This document shows positions 39,858 to 46,947 of a DNA stretch of 64,000 nucleotides, one piece after another. Every line of letters begins with the position of its first letter. The stretch's first letter is position 1. Below the pieces are notes generated by a model, which made no database searches, had not been told where the DNA came from, and saw nothing but the letters and a program-made list of their open reading frames with translations. The DNA is from Bacillus sp. E(2018) (GTDB taxonomy: Bacteria > Bacillota > Bacilli > Bacillales > Fictibacillaceae), in contig NZ_SCOL01000002.1 in NCBI RefSeq assembly GCF_005503015.1, positions 372,001 through 436,000 on the forward strand, in the 5' to 3' direction. The translations under genes were made by a program, and so were the position numbers.

Positions 39858-40481
39858 ATGGGTGCTATAGGATTGCTGTTTTCAGGTGGAGCTTTATTCT
39901 TGAACAGCTTAATGTTGCTTGGAAAAGCTGAAGAAAAAAGTGTCGCGTTTTTCAATATATTGGTCGGATTACTTCAAGTCATCACACCGATCTATCTCAT
40001 CATCACGTCTGATGGATCAAACTGGTCGATGTTCAATAACGGTGCTGTTTTCTTGTTTGGGTTCACATACCTTTATCTAGGCGTGACGATCCTAAAAGGA
40101 TTCGATTCCAGCGGGCTCGGGTGGTACTCTCTGTGGGTAGCGATGATGGCCGTCGTTTATGCACTTGTGTTTTACGTTCAAGAAAATGACTTAGTCAATG
40201 CCCTTACGTGGGTATTGTGGGCGTTCCTTTGGTTTCTGTTCTTCTTATCGTCCGCACTTAAAAAACCATACGAAAACTATATCGGAAGAGTCGCTTTTGT
40301 CCAGTCTTGGGTGACGTTAACACTTCCTTCCCTATTCATGCTTCTGGATCTTTGGCAAAACACTAAACTTCAAGAAATCTGGACGTATGTATGCGTCGGA
40401 TCAATGGTTTATTTCGTAGTAGAAGCGATTTTGTTTGCAAAATCGATCAAAAAAGAAAAATTAGTAGAAGAATTAGCTTAA
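39858..40481 (+). CDS. AmiS/UreI family channel
   Basis: 207 residues, six to seven membrane segments (e.g. MGAIGLLFSGGALFLNSLMLLG and FLFGFTYLYLGVTIL). The family contains the acid-gated urea channel UreI and the amidase-linked AmiS, which let urea or short amides through the inner membrane. GAGGG precedes the ATG. Neither urease nor amidase genes are next to it. It is an orphan between the kinase and speB, which itself produces urea from agmatine. Confidence 0.85.
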   Translation: MGAIGLLFSGGALFLNSLMLLGKAEEKSVAFFNILVGLLQVITPIYLIITSDGSNWSMFNNGAVFLFGFTYLYLGVTILKGFDSSGLGWYSLWVAMMAVVYALVFYVQENDLVNALTWVLWAFLWFLFFLSSALKKPYENYIGRVAFVQSWVTLTLPSLFMLLDLWQNTKLQEIWTYVCVGSMVYFVVEAILFAKSIKKEKLVEELA

Positions 40482-40487
40482 ATGTTT

Positions 40488-40517
40488 GCCGGCCTCGAAT
40501 ATTCGAGGCCGGTTTTC
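40488..40517 (+). terminator. Terminator of the AmiS/UreI gene
   Basis: GCCGGCCTCGAAT and ATTCGAGGCCGGT form a GC-rich perfect stem, followed by TTTTC. Confidence 0.85.
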
Positions 40518-40565
40518 TTATGTATGGGGTCTGTGGATTAGTGTGTGATGACGGTGGCGGATGGC

Positions 40566-40694
40566 AATTAAGTCGGTCTGATGAGTAATTAAGTCGGAGA
40601 AAGGTTCAATTAAGTCTATTTTGAAAAAATTAAGTCAAAATCGGTACCAATTAAGTCTAATTCAGCAAATAAAGGCGATTCGACACAGCTCGAC
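40566..40694. repeat. 20/21-bp-period repeat array 5 (AATTAAGTC family)
   Basis: AATTAAGTC starts at 40566, 40587, 40608, 40628 and 40649 (21, 21, 20 and 21 bp). CGAC follows at 40681 and 40691, 10 bp apart. It lies between convergent genes and ends 68 bp before the speB terminator. Confidence 0.85.
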
Positions 40695-40716
40695 ATGTAC
40701 ACACGCTAAAAATTCA

Positions 40717-40763
40717 TAAAAAACCCCTGTCCAAAGGCAAACAATAGCCTTCAAACAGGGGTT
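40717..40763 (-). terminator. speB terminator
   Basis: Minus-strand AACCCCTGT and ACAGGGGTT with an inner AAGGCTA/TTTGCCTT pairing, followed by TTTTTATG. Confidence 0.8.
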
Positions 40764-40772
40764 ACATTTTTA

Positions 40773-41645
40773 TTATTTTACCCAGCCTAACAAAATTTCA
40801 CGAAGGAATTTGCTTGCTGCAATTGGTGTTTGCTCTGAGTGGTCATAAACGGGAGCTACTTCTACTAAGTCTGCTCCGATCACGTTGATGTCCGCTTTTG
40901 CGATCAATTGAATCGCTTCAAGAAGCTCTTTTGAAGTGATTCCACCCGCTTCTGCTGTTCCTGTTCCAGGAGCTGCAGACGGATCTAACACATCGATATC
41001 GATCGTAACGTACACGTTACGTCCTTTTAATGTAGGAAGAACTTCTTTTAACGGCTCAGCCACATCAAACTTATACATGTGCATGCCGCTTGTTTTTGCG
41101 AATTCAAACTCTTCACGCATACCAGAACGGATTCCGAACGAATAAACGTTTTCTGCTCCGATCAGATCACACACTTTACGGATCGGTGTTGAGTGAGAAA
41201 GAACTTCTCCTTCATATTGCTCACGAAGATCAGCATGTGCATCGATATGAATCACAACATAGTCATCATACTTTTGCTTTAATGCTTTAAATACCGGCCA
41301 AGTCACAAGGTGCTCTCCACCCATTCCAAGCGGAAACTTGTTGTCAGCAAGTAACGTTGATACGTACTCTTCGATCATATCAAGTGAACGCTGAGGATTT
41401 CCGAACGGTAAAGGAATATCTCCCGCATCAAAATAGTTCACTTCTTCAAGGTGCTTGTCCATGTATGGGCTGTACTCTTCAAGACCAAGAGATGCCTCAC
41501 GAATACGAGCAGGACCAAAACGGCTACCCGGACGGAATGAAACTGTCCAATCCATCGGCATACCGTAAAGAACTGCATCGGCTGTTTTATAATCAGGCTT
41601 ACTTAAAATAAACACATTTCCAGAATAAGCTTCATCAAAACGCAT
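40773..41645 (-). CDS. speB: Agmatinase
   Basis: 290 residues from the ATG at 41645, with AAGGAG upstream; the open frame continues to 41702 without homology. Mn-dependent hydrolysis of agmatine to putrescine and urea. Ureohydrolase signatures GGEHLVTW, VIHIDAHADLR and TIDIDVLDPSAAPGTGTAEAGG supply the binuclear metal ligands. With speE it forms the putrescine-spermidine pathway. In B. subtilis speE and speB are directly adjacent; here a 128-bp hairpin element separates them. Confidence 0.95.
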   Translation of the reverse strand: MRFDEAYSGNVFILSKPDYKTADAVLYGMPMDWTVSFRPGSRFGPARIREASLGLEEYSPYMDKHLEEVNYFDAGDIPLPFGNPQRSLDMIEEYVSTLLADNKFPLGMGGEHLVTWPVFKALKQKYDDYVVIHIDAHADLREQYEGEVLSHSTPIRKVCDLIGAENVYSFGIRSGMREEFEFAKTSGMHMYKFDVAEPLKEVLPTLKGRNVYVTIDIDVLDPSAAPGTGTAEAGGITSKELLEAIQLIAKADINVIGADLVEVAPVYDHSEQTPIAASKFLREILLGWVK

Positions 41646-41801
41646 GTTTTTACACTCCTTATGTAAAATACGGGACCGTCGCGAAAGCAAGGTACAACTC
41701 ACTTTTGACGGCCCCCATTTTTATATTTTAATCACTGATATTTTCTAACAGATGATCGGTTACTTTTGCTCTCACTTTCCAAAAGGAAACCTCACTGAAA
41801 G

Positions 41802-41931
41802 GTTGATTGTAGTGTAAGGTGCGAGACTCCTGCGGGACAGGCGGGCAGGTGAGACACTTAAGAGTGAAACGTTGCGAATGTGGCTCACCGCCTGCCCCGC
41901 GGAAAGCGAAGCACCTGAAACGGAAATCAAC
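41802..41931. repeat. 128-bp hairpin element, copy f, between speE and speB
   Basis: Reverse orientation, 130 bp, centre AAGAGTGAAACGTTGCGAATG. It is the only feature in the 322-bp speE-speB gap, so it is probably transcribed within the operon. Confidence 0.88.
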
Positions 41932-41967
41932 TACTTTCTAAAGCAACAAAGCATAAGTAATTCAGGA

Positions 41968-42798
41968 TTATTTTTTAATCAAGTCACTCACAAACTTCGG
42001 CAACGCGAACGCAGCTGTGTGAAGTTGTGGCGTCCAATATTTCGTTTCGATATCATGGAAACGAGCAGCTGGAACTTCTAGTGGATCGTGTTTCTTAGAT
42101 CCGATCGTGAACGTCCAAAGACCACTTGGGTAAGTTGGGATGTTCGCTGTGTAAAGACGCGTGATTGGGAAAATCTCACTTACATCGCTGAATACTTGAG
42201 AGATCAACTCAGGCGTGAACCAAGGGTTGTCTGTTTGAGCAACAAAGATTCCATCTTCTTTAAGTGCTTTAGAGATTCCTTCATAGAAACCTTTTTCAAA
42301 AAGCTTAGCAGCTGGTCCAACTGGCTCAGTTGAGTCAACCATGATTACATCGTACTCGTTTTCGCTCGTTGCGATGTGCATGAATCCGTCATCTACTTTC
42401 ACTTCAACGCGCGGGTTGTCTAAATCTCCAGCGATTTCAGGCAGGTATTGCTTAGAATACTCGATTACTTTTCCATCGATTTCAACAAGAACTGCTTTTT
42501 CAACAGATGGGTGCTTAAGCACTTCACGGATTACTCCACCGTCTCCTCCACCTACAACTAAAACGTTTTTCGGGTTAGGGTGTGTGAAAAGAGGTACGTG
42601 TGCTACCATCTCGTGGTAAACGAACTCGTCTTTTTGTGTAGTCATAACCATGCCATCAAGGATCAGCATGTTTCCGAACTCTTCTGTTTCAACCATATCT
42701 AGCTTTTGAAATTCTGTTTGCTCAGATACGTACGTTTTGTTAATTTTCATCGTAATTCCGAAATTTTCCGTTTGTTTTTCAGTAAACCAAATACTCAT
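41968..42798 (-). CDS. speE: Spermidine synthase
   Basis: 276 residues from the ATG at 42798 ([14 protein letters not shown]), with AGGAGTG upstream. Aminopropyl transfer from decarboxylated SAM to putrescine. N-terminal beta domain, [17 protein letters not shown] binding loop, [15 protein letters not shown] with the catalytic Asp, and VAQTDNPWF. The product of SpeB is the substrate here. A 128-bp repeat between speE and speB could change the ratio of the two products. Confidence 0.95.
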   Translation of the reverse strand: MSIWFTEKQTENFGITMKINKTYVSEQTEFQKLDMVETEEFGNMLILDGMVMTTQKDEFVYHEMVAHVPLFTHPNPKNVLVVGGGDGGVIREVLKHPSVEKAVLVEIDGKVIEYSKQYLPEIAGDLDNPRVEVKVDDGFMHIATSENEYDVIMVDSTEPVGPAAKLFEKGFYEGISKALKEDGIFVAQTDNPWFTPELISQVFSDVSEIFPITRLYTANIPTYPSGLWTFTIGSKKHDPLEVPAARFHDIETKYWTPQLHTAAFALPKFVSDLIKK

Positions 42799-43038
42799 GT
42801 TGGTCTCACTCCTACTATATATTTTGAAATGCCAGGCATCGTTGTTTCGAGATTTTACAAACAAAATGATTATAGCATTCTGAGACCTAAGATTCCAATT
42901 CAATTTTTGTCAGAATGCAGCTAAATGAAAATAACACCTCTTTATCCATACCACATTATGAAATCCCTAATCTATTTCTATTAAAAATGAGCCATTTCCC
43001 CCGCTTCTTTCGGCTGACTATTCTGACTACTTAAGTGG

Positions 43039-43044
43039 TATAAT
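43039..43044 (+). promoter_or_regulatory. -10 element for the holin-like toxin gene
   Basis: TATAAT, about 100 bp upstream of the small gene. CTGACT lies 19 bp upstream as a weak -35. Confidence 0.45.
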
Positions 43045-43143
43045 GAAGATAGCGTTCAGAAGGACAGACGGTCGGCGCATTCCCTTTTTTAAACTGAAGC
43101 TGGACATCTTGCGGGTATCCGCAGCTTACAGTTAAGGGGGGTG

Positions 43144-43230
43144 ATGCCTCTGACGATTTTTGAGGCGTTGATGTTCGCGGTCGCTTTCAGCTCGCTTATC
43201 GTTACTGTCCTTACGTCTAAAAATAAATAG
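43144..43230 (+). CDS. Putative holin-like toxin (very small membrane protein)
   Basis: A 28-residue reading frame: MPLTIFEALMFAVAFSS, then LIVTVLTSKNK. It fits the holin-like toxin family pattern of (M)T-[IV]-[FY]-EAL-M followed by one hydrophobic helix and a short basic tail. A strong AAGGGGGG lies immediately upstream. By analogy with family members starting at the codon before T-I-F, translation could begin at CTG (43150), which has better spacing (8 bp) than the ATG (2 bp). Such genes are candidate type I toxins silenced by antisense RNA. A hairpin at about 43255-43280 may belong to that RNA. Confidence 0.6.
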   Translation: MPLTIFEALMFAVAFSSLIVTVLTSKNK

Positions 43231-43253
43231 ACCTCTGTCACACGTGTAAAAGC

Positions 43254-43282
43254 ACCGGCTTTTCGTTCCAGAAAAACCGGCC
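43254..43282 (-). terminator. Minus-strand hairpin downstream of the toxin gene
   Basis: Reading the minus strand, CCGGTTTTTC and GAAAAGCCGG enclose TGGAAC, then TGCTTTTAC follows. It could end an antisense transcript or stabilise the toxin mRNA 3' region. Confidence 0.4.
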
Positions 43283-43339
43283 TCGCTTTACCGACTCGTG
43301 TGTCCCTTCTGGCGCCCCATTCGTCCGTGCCTCGTGCAC

Positions 43340-43402
43340 GGGCGAATTTTTGCTATAATCCGGCGAGTTTTGATTATATATCGGAAAGTTGATAAAATTC
43401 GA
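43340..43402. repeat. 21-bp-period repeat array 6 (CGGCGAGTTTT family, short)
   Basis: GGGCGAATTTT at 43340, CGGCGAGTTTT at 43361 and CGGAAAGTT at 43382, 21 bp apart and preceded by TATAATC-like spacers as in array 2. It ends 68 bp before the following terminator. Confidence 0.6.
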
Positions 43403-43450
43403 TTCCATTATCCTACTCAATCGCCCTGACAAACACCACTACTCAAAAAT

Positions 43451-43481
43451 AAAAAACCATGAGCAGCTTTCCCGCTCATGG
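43451..43481 (-). terminator. Terminator of the alpha/beta hydrolase gene
   Basis: Minus-strand CCATGAGC and GCTCATGG, followed by TTTTTTATT. Confidence 0.85.
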
Positions 43482-43491
43482 CCTTTTACCC

Positions 43492-44340
43492 TTACTCTCC
43501 TACAGAACTATTCCTTACAATCGCATCTATAATAATCTCCCAATCGTCTGAATGCAGCTCATGCCCCGTTCCTTCGAGCGTGACGAGTTCCGCATGAGGA
43601 ATCGCTTTAGCCAGCGCTTGACCATGTTCGAAAGGAAGTGCACGATCTTCTGTCCCATGTAGGACGATCGTGGGAACACTGATTTCATTCATACGATCTA
43701 AATACTCTTCACCACCGCCTAGGAACATGAAGTTAAAACGGCTTTGGATCTGCTTTGCCCGTGTGTATTCTCTTTCTGCCAAAGCGTATATTCTTTCCTT
43801 CTCAAAAGGCTTGGATCCTGAAAGCACTGCCCACCCGTCTGCTAGAAAAGCAACAGCCTCTTCTCGATTACTCCAATCAATCGATCCACTTTTCCCATGA
43901 AAATCTAAAATTTTCTGATCCATCTGAGGCAACTCGGCTTGCTCTGTTCCAAAAACACTAGACGCATGAATCGTTAGACTAAGCACACGTTCTGGATGCT
44001 TGATCGCCATAATCTGTCCGATCATTCCCCCAAGAGACATTCCCATGATATTTACTTTCTCTAAGGAATAAGAATCGAGAATGCCGAACGCATCATCGGC
44101 CAGGTCTGTAATCGTATAGTTCGAGGTGCCCGGTTCATAGACGACGGACTGACCGAGGTCGCGATGATCATAGCGAATCACGTATCTTCCCGCTGATGCA
44201 AGACGCTGACAAAATGTTTCATCCCACCAGTCGAGCGAAGACATCGCACCCATGATGAGTAGAACAGGGGGATCGTTCGGGTTACCAAAGCTTTCTGTGT
44301 ATATATCCACCTGATTTGTTTGTAAAAGTTGTTGTTTCAT
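43492..44340 (-). CDS. Alpha/beta hydrolase (esterase/aclacinomycin methylesterase-like)
   Basis: 282 residues. IMGAMSSLDWWD oxyanion loop, YDHRDLGQS, nucleophile elbow MGMSLGGMIGQ (Ser near 101), acid in HGTEDRALPFEHG and final His in GTGHELHSDDW: a complete catalytic triad. GGAGG precedes the ATG. Substrate unknown. The upstream 595-bp region holds a perfect inverted repeat and a 9-codon frame that may control it. Confidence 0.85.
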   Translation of the reverse strand: MKQQLLQTNQVDIYTESFGNPNDPPVLLIMGAMSSLDWWDETFCQRLASAGRYVIRYDHRDLGQSVVYEPGTSNYTITDLADDAFGILDSYSLEKVNIMGMSLGGMIGQIMAIKHPERVLSLTIHASSVFGTEQAELPQMDQKILDFHGKSGSIDWSNREEAVAFLADGWAVLSGSKPFEKERIYALAEREYTRAKQIQSRFNFMFLGGGEEYLDRMNEISVPTIVLHGTEDRALPFEHGQALAKAIPHAELVTLEGTGHELHSDDWEIIIDAIVRNSSVGE

Positions 44341-44430
44341 CCTTGTTTCCTCCGTGATTTTATTTTTTCGCCTGAATTTAAGCGCAGATCAATAAGCACT
44401 CAACGGAGTTATCTTGGCCTGCACTTGTCA

Positions 44431-44460
44431 CTATCGCTCTTTGATCCATTTAATGATCAT
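44431..44460 (-). CDS. Possible 9-codon leader peptide upstream of the hydrolase gene
   Basis: MIIKWIKER then stop, with AAGGAGG 10 bp before the ATG. It lies about 90 bp upstream of the hydrolase start on the same strand. The strong ribosome-binding site is the main argument; it could be a chance frame or a remnant. Confidence 0.25.
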   Translation of the reverse strand: MIIKWIKER

Positions 44461-44522
44461 GACGCGTCGGCCTCCTTCTTTTGTTAATGTGTGGCATTCA
44501 ACGATATCTATTTTAACATAAT

Positions 44523-44543
44523 TTTCTGATTTTTTATCAGAAA
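44523..44543. promoter_or_regulatory. Perfect inverted repeat, operator candidate
   Basis: TTTCTGAT-TTTTT-ATCAGAAA, in the promoter region of the hydrolase gene. The rest of 44341-44935, about 600 bp, shows no credible gene on either strand; it may be decayed sequence. Confidence 0.4.
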
Positions 44544-44935
44544 GAAAAAACAACCGGAGTTACCCACTCTCAGCTGCTTTTCCATTTCATATTCATTTAA
44601 CAGTACTCGTGGAGGTGGATCATTCGTAAAACATACTAAAAATAATCACTGAGGTATATCTAAAACAATGAAAGCCCTACCTCTCTTCCATCCTTACGGC
44701 TCCTTGTCCGTGCCAGTGTGAATCAGTATTACAACGATCATGTGATTATGGATTAGCATTGATTATTTGGTTAGAAATACTTCATAAGGTATTTAGAGGA
44801 AAGTAAAATCAAAAATTAAGGATTAATTCTTGTAGAAATTAAAGAGGTTACTATAAGTAAGTTTAAGAAGTGTGTTGTCTCTGAAATGACTATTGATGAG
44901 ACCTTTTTTATAATCTCATACCCTTTGAATAATTC

Positions 44936-45397
44936 TTAACAGAAACTTTTAATCTGTGTTTCAGTGATTCCTTTGATCACTTCAAGTTCACTAATTAAAA
45001 ATCCGTATGCATTTTCCAACATTTTCTTTTCGCTTGCATTCAGTGTCTTTTCTTTTTTCATACGCATTAAATCGCGTACAACTTCGGCACCTTCGCGTAT
45101 TTCGCCTGATTTTAGCTTGTCGGAATTTACTTTGTATCTTTCTTTCCAAGTTAGTAATGTTTCAGATTCACCATTGTGAAAATCGTGCATAATCTGCTTT
45201 AATGCTAAGAGTTCCGTAACAGGACGAATTTTTGAATTCATAATCTTGCATGCCGGAATCATAACTTGCATCTTACTAACTGACATCTTTATTATATAGT
45301 ACTGTTGTTTTTCGTCGGGGAATTCTTTTTCTTCTATGGCTTCAATTACACCTACTCCATGCATTGGGTAAACAATGTTATCGCCAATTTGAAACAA
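44936..45397 (-). CDS. CarD family transcriptional regulator
   Basis: About 153 residues from the TTG at 45397, with GGAGG 8 bp upstream. It begins LFQIGDNIVYPMHGVGVIEAIEEKE, the Tudor-like RNA-polymerase interaction domain shared with TRCF. The C-terminal helical DNA-contacting region includes TWKERYKVNSDKLKSG and ALNASEKKMLENA-like residues. CarD/CdnL proteins bind the RNAP beta subunit and stabilise open complexes. The length equals the usual size for Bacillus YdeB-type members. It is alone, with an AT-rich upstream region. Confidence 0.85.
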   Translation of the reverse strand: MFQIGDNIVYPMHGVGVIEAIEEKEFPDEKQQYYIIKMSVSKMQVMIPACKIMNSKIRPVTELLALKQIMHDFHNGESETLLTWKERYKVNSDKLKSGEIREGAEVVRDLMRMKKEKTLNASEKKMLENAYGFLISELEVIKGITETQIKSFC

Positions 45398-45507
45398 ATA
45401 CTCCACCTCCAGATTTGCTAACCTTCTAAGAGTACCATAGGCGATTGTTTTAATCAAATATTTTATAATATCATAAAATTATTTTTCGTGTCAATTCTTT
45501 TTACCAC

Positions 45508-45535
45508 AAAAAATGCACCTCATTTTCGAGGTGCC
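45508..45535 (-). terminator. mtaD terminator
   Basis: Minus-strand GGCACCTC and GAGGTGCA around GAAAAT, followed by TTTTTTG. Confidence 0.85.
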
Positions 45536-45542
45536 GTTCTGC

Positions 45543-46829
45543 TTACAATCGCCCTAAAAGCTCTTTCGTTCGTTCTTTAGCGTTTGCAATCACTTTTTCT
45601 TCATCAATCGTCTTCAGCTCACGGCCACGCATGACAATCTTGCCGTCGATGATTACGGTATCAACGTCTTGTCCTGTTGCCGAATAGGCTAGAAGGTTAG
45701 CCGGTTCATGACTCGGTGTCAGATGAAGCTTGTTCATGTCCATCAATAGAATGTCTGCCTTTTTCCCAACCGTTAAGGACCCCACTTCATCCCCGATTCC
45801 AAGGATGTCAGCTCCGTTCTGAGTCGCCATCGATAACACATCATGCGCACTGAGAACCGCCGCTTCTTCGTACTTCAATTTTTGGAACCAGCTAGCAGCT
45901 TTCATTTCTAAGAACAGATCAAGAGAGCTGGCACTCGCTGGTCCATCCGTTCCTAAACCAACCTTCACACCGCTATCCATCAATCGTTTCACATCACTGA
46001 TCCCACAGCCTAGCTTCGCGTTACTTACCGGATTGTGTATGATCCCACCCTTTACGGTTTTCAGCGTTTCATAGTCTGCATCGTTAAAATGAACACCATG
46101 TGCGAGCAGTACATGACGGTCGAACACCCCTGCTTGTTTTAAATATTCAACAGGTCTTAGCCCGTGCTTTTCTTGAATCATCTTTTCTTCATCTTTCGTT
46201 TCTGCTAGATGAATATGAAGCGGAACGTTCTTTTCTTTTGAAAGATTCACAGCTGCTCTCAAGAAATCAGGTGGACACATATACGGTGAATGCGGTGCGA
46301 TCATCGTTGTGATCCTTCCGTCTCCTTTTCCGTGCCAGCGATCTACAACATTTTCTGCTTCCTTCAACCGGCCTTCATAATTCGAATCCATCGCGATAAG
46401 TCCACGAGCGATGACGGATCGAATGCCGGATTCAACCGCCGCTTCCCCGATCGTATCCACTCCTATGTACATATCTGCGTATGAAGTTGTTCCACTCTTG
46501 ATCATTTCCGCCATGGAAAGAAGAGCACCCCAATAGCGATCTTCATCACTCATCTTCATCTCAAGCGGAAGCATCTTTTTATTGAGCCAAGTCATCAATG
46601 TCACATCATCACTATAGCAGCGTAGCAGAGACATCGGTGTATGCTGATGGCCGTTTACTAATCCGGGCAGCGCCAGCATTCCTTTACCCTCTAGCTTCTC
46701 AACCGTTTCTTCGCATTCAACGTTTCCTATTGAATCAATTTTATTATCTTTTATAAGGATGTCTCCCGTGTTAACAACCCATTTTCCATCTGCCGAAGTC
46801 GTCATATATTGAATGTTTTGTATAAGCAT
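45543..46829 (-). CDS. mtaD: 5-methylthioadenosine/S-adenosylhomocysteine deaminase (amidohydrolase)
   Basis: 428 residues from the ATG at 46829, with GAGGAGG upstream. Metal-dependent TIM-barrel deaminase: zinc ligands GLVNGHQHTPMS, catalytic HIHLAETKDE, AHGVHFNDAD, and GLGTDGPASASSLDLF with the metal Asp. It removes ammonia from S-adenosylhomocysteine, methylthioadenosine or adenosine. A role in recycling methylthioadenosine released by SpeE is plausible. It stands alone with its own terminator, divergent from pbpG. Confidence 0.9.
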   Translation of the reverse strand: MLIQNIQYMTTSADGKWVVNTGDILIKDNKIDSIGNVECEETVEKLEGKGMLALPGLVNGHQHTPMSLLRCYSDDVTLMTWLNKKMLPLEMKMSDEDRYWGALLSMAEMIKSGTTSYADMYIGVDTIGEAAVESGIRSVIARGLIAMDSNYEGRLKEAENVVDRWHGKGDGRITTMIAPHSPYMCPPDFLRAAVNLSKEKNVPLHIHLAETKDEEKMIQEKHGLRPVEYLKQAGVFDRHVLLAHGVHFNDADYETLKTVKGGIIHNPVSNAKLGCGISDVKRLMDSGVKVGLGTDGPASASSLDLFLEMKAASWFQKLKYEEAAVLSAHDVLSMATQNGADILGIGDEVGSLTVGKKADILLMDMNKLHLTPSHEPANLLAYSATGQDVDTVIIDGKIVMRGRELKTIDEEKVIANAKERTKELLGRL

Positions 46830-46947
46830 GTTACGAACCTCCTCTTTCTCACAGCCATTATAGCACTTCATTCCCTTATCACGTTTAAGGAGCATCTTTT
46901 TTCACCATACTAGATAACATAATGAGAGTTTTTAAGGAGGGCGGATT

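Noticed and set aside
40524..40534. TGGGGTCTG as a fourth GGGGTC palindrome
   Set aside because: The right half is missing (continues TGGATTAG), so no palindrome forms.
34121..40694. Possible CRISPR arrays at the periodic repeats
   Set aside because: Repeated part is only about 9-14 bp with 7-12-bp gaps, far below CRISPR repeat and spacer sizes, and no cas gene is present.
44341..44935. tRNA or small structured RNA in the long gap
   Set aside because: No cloverleaf arms, T-loop GTTCGANTC or CCA end seen on either strand.
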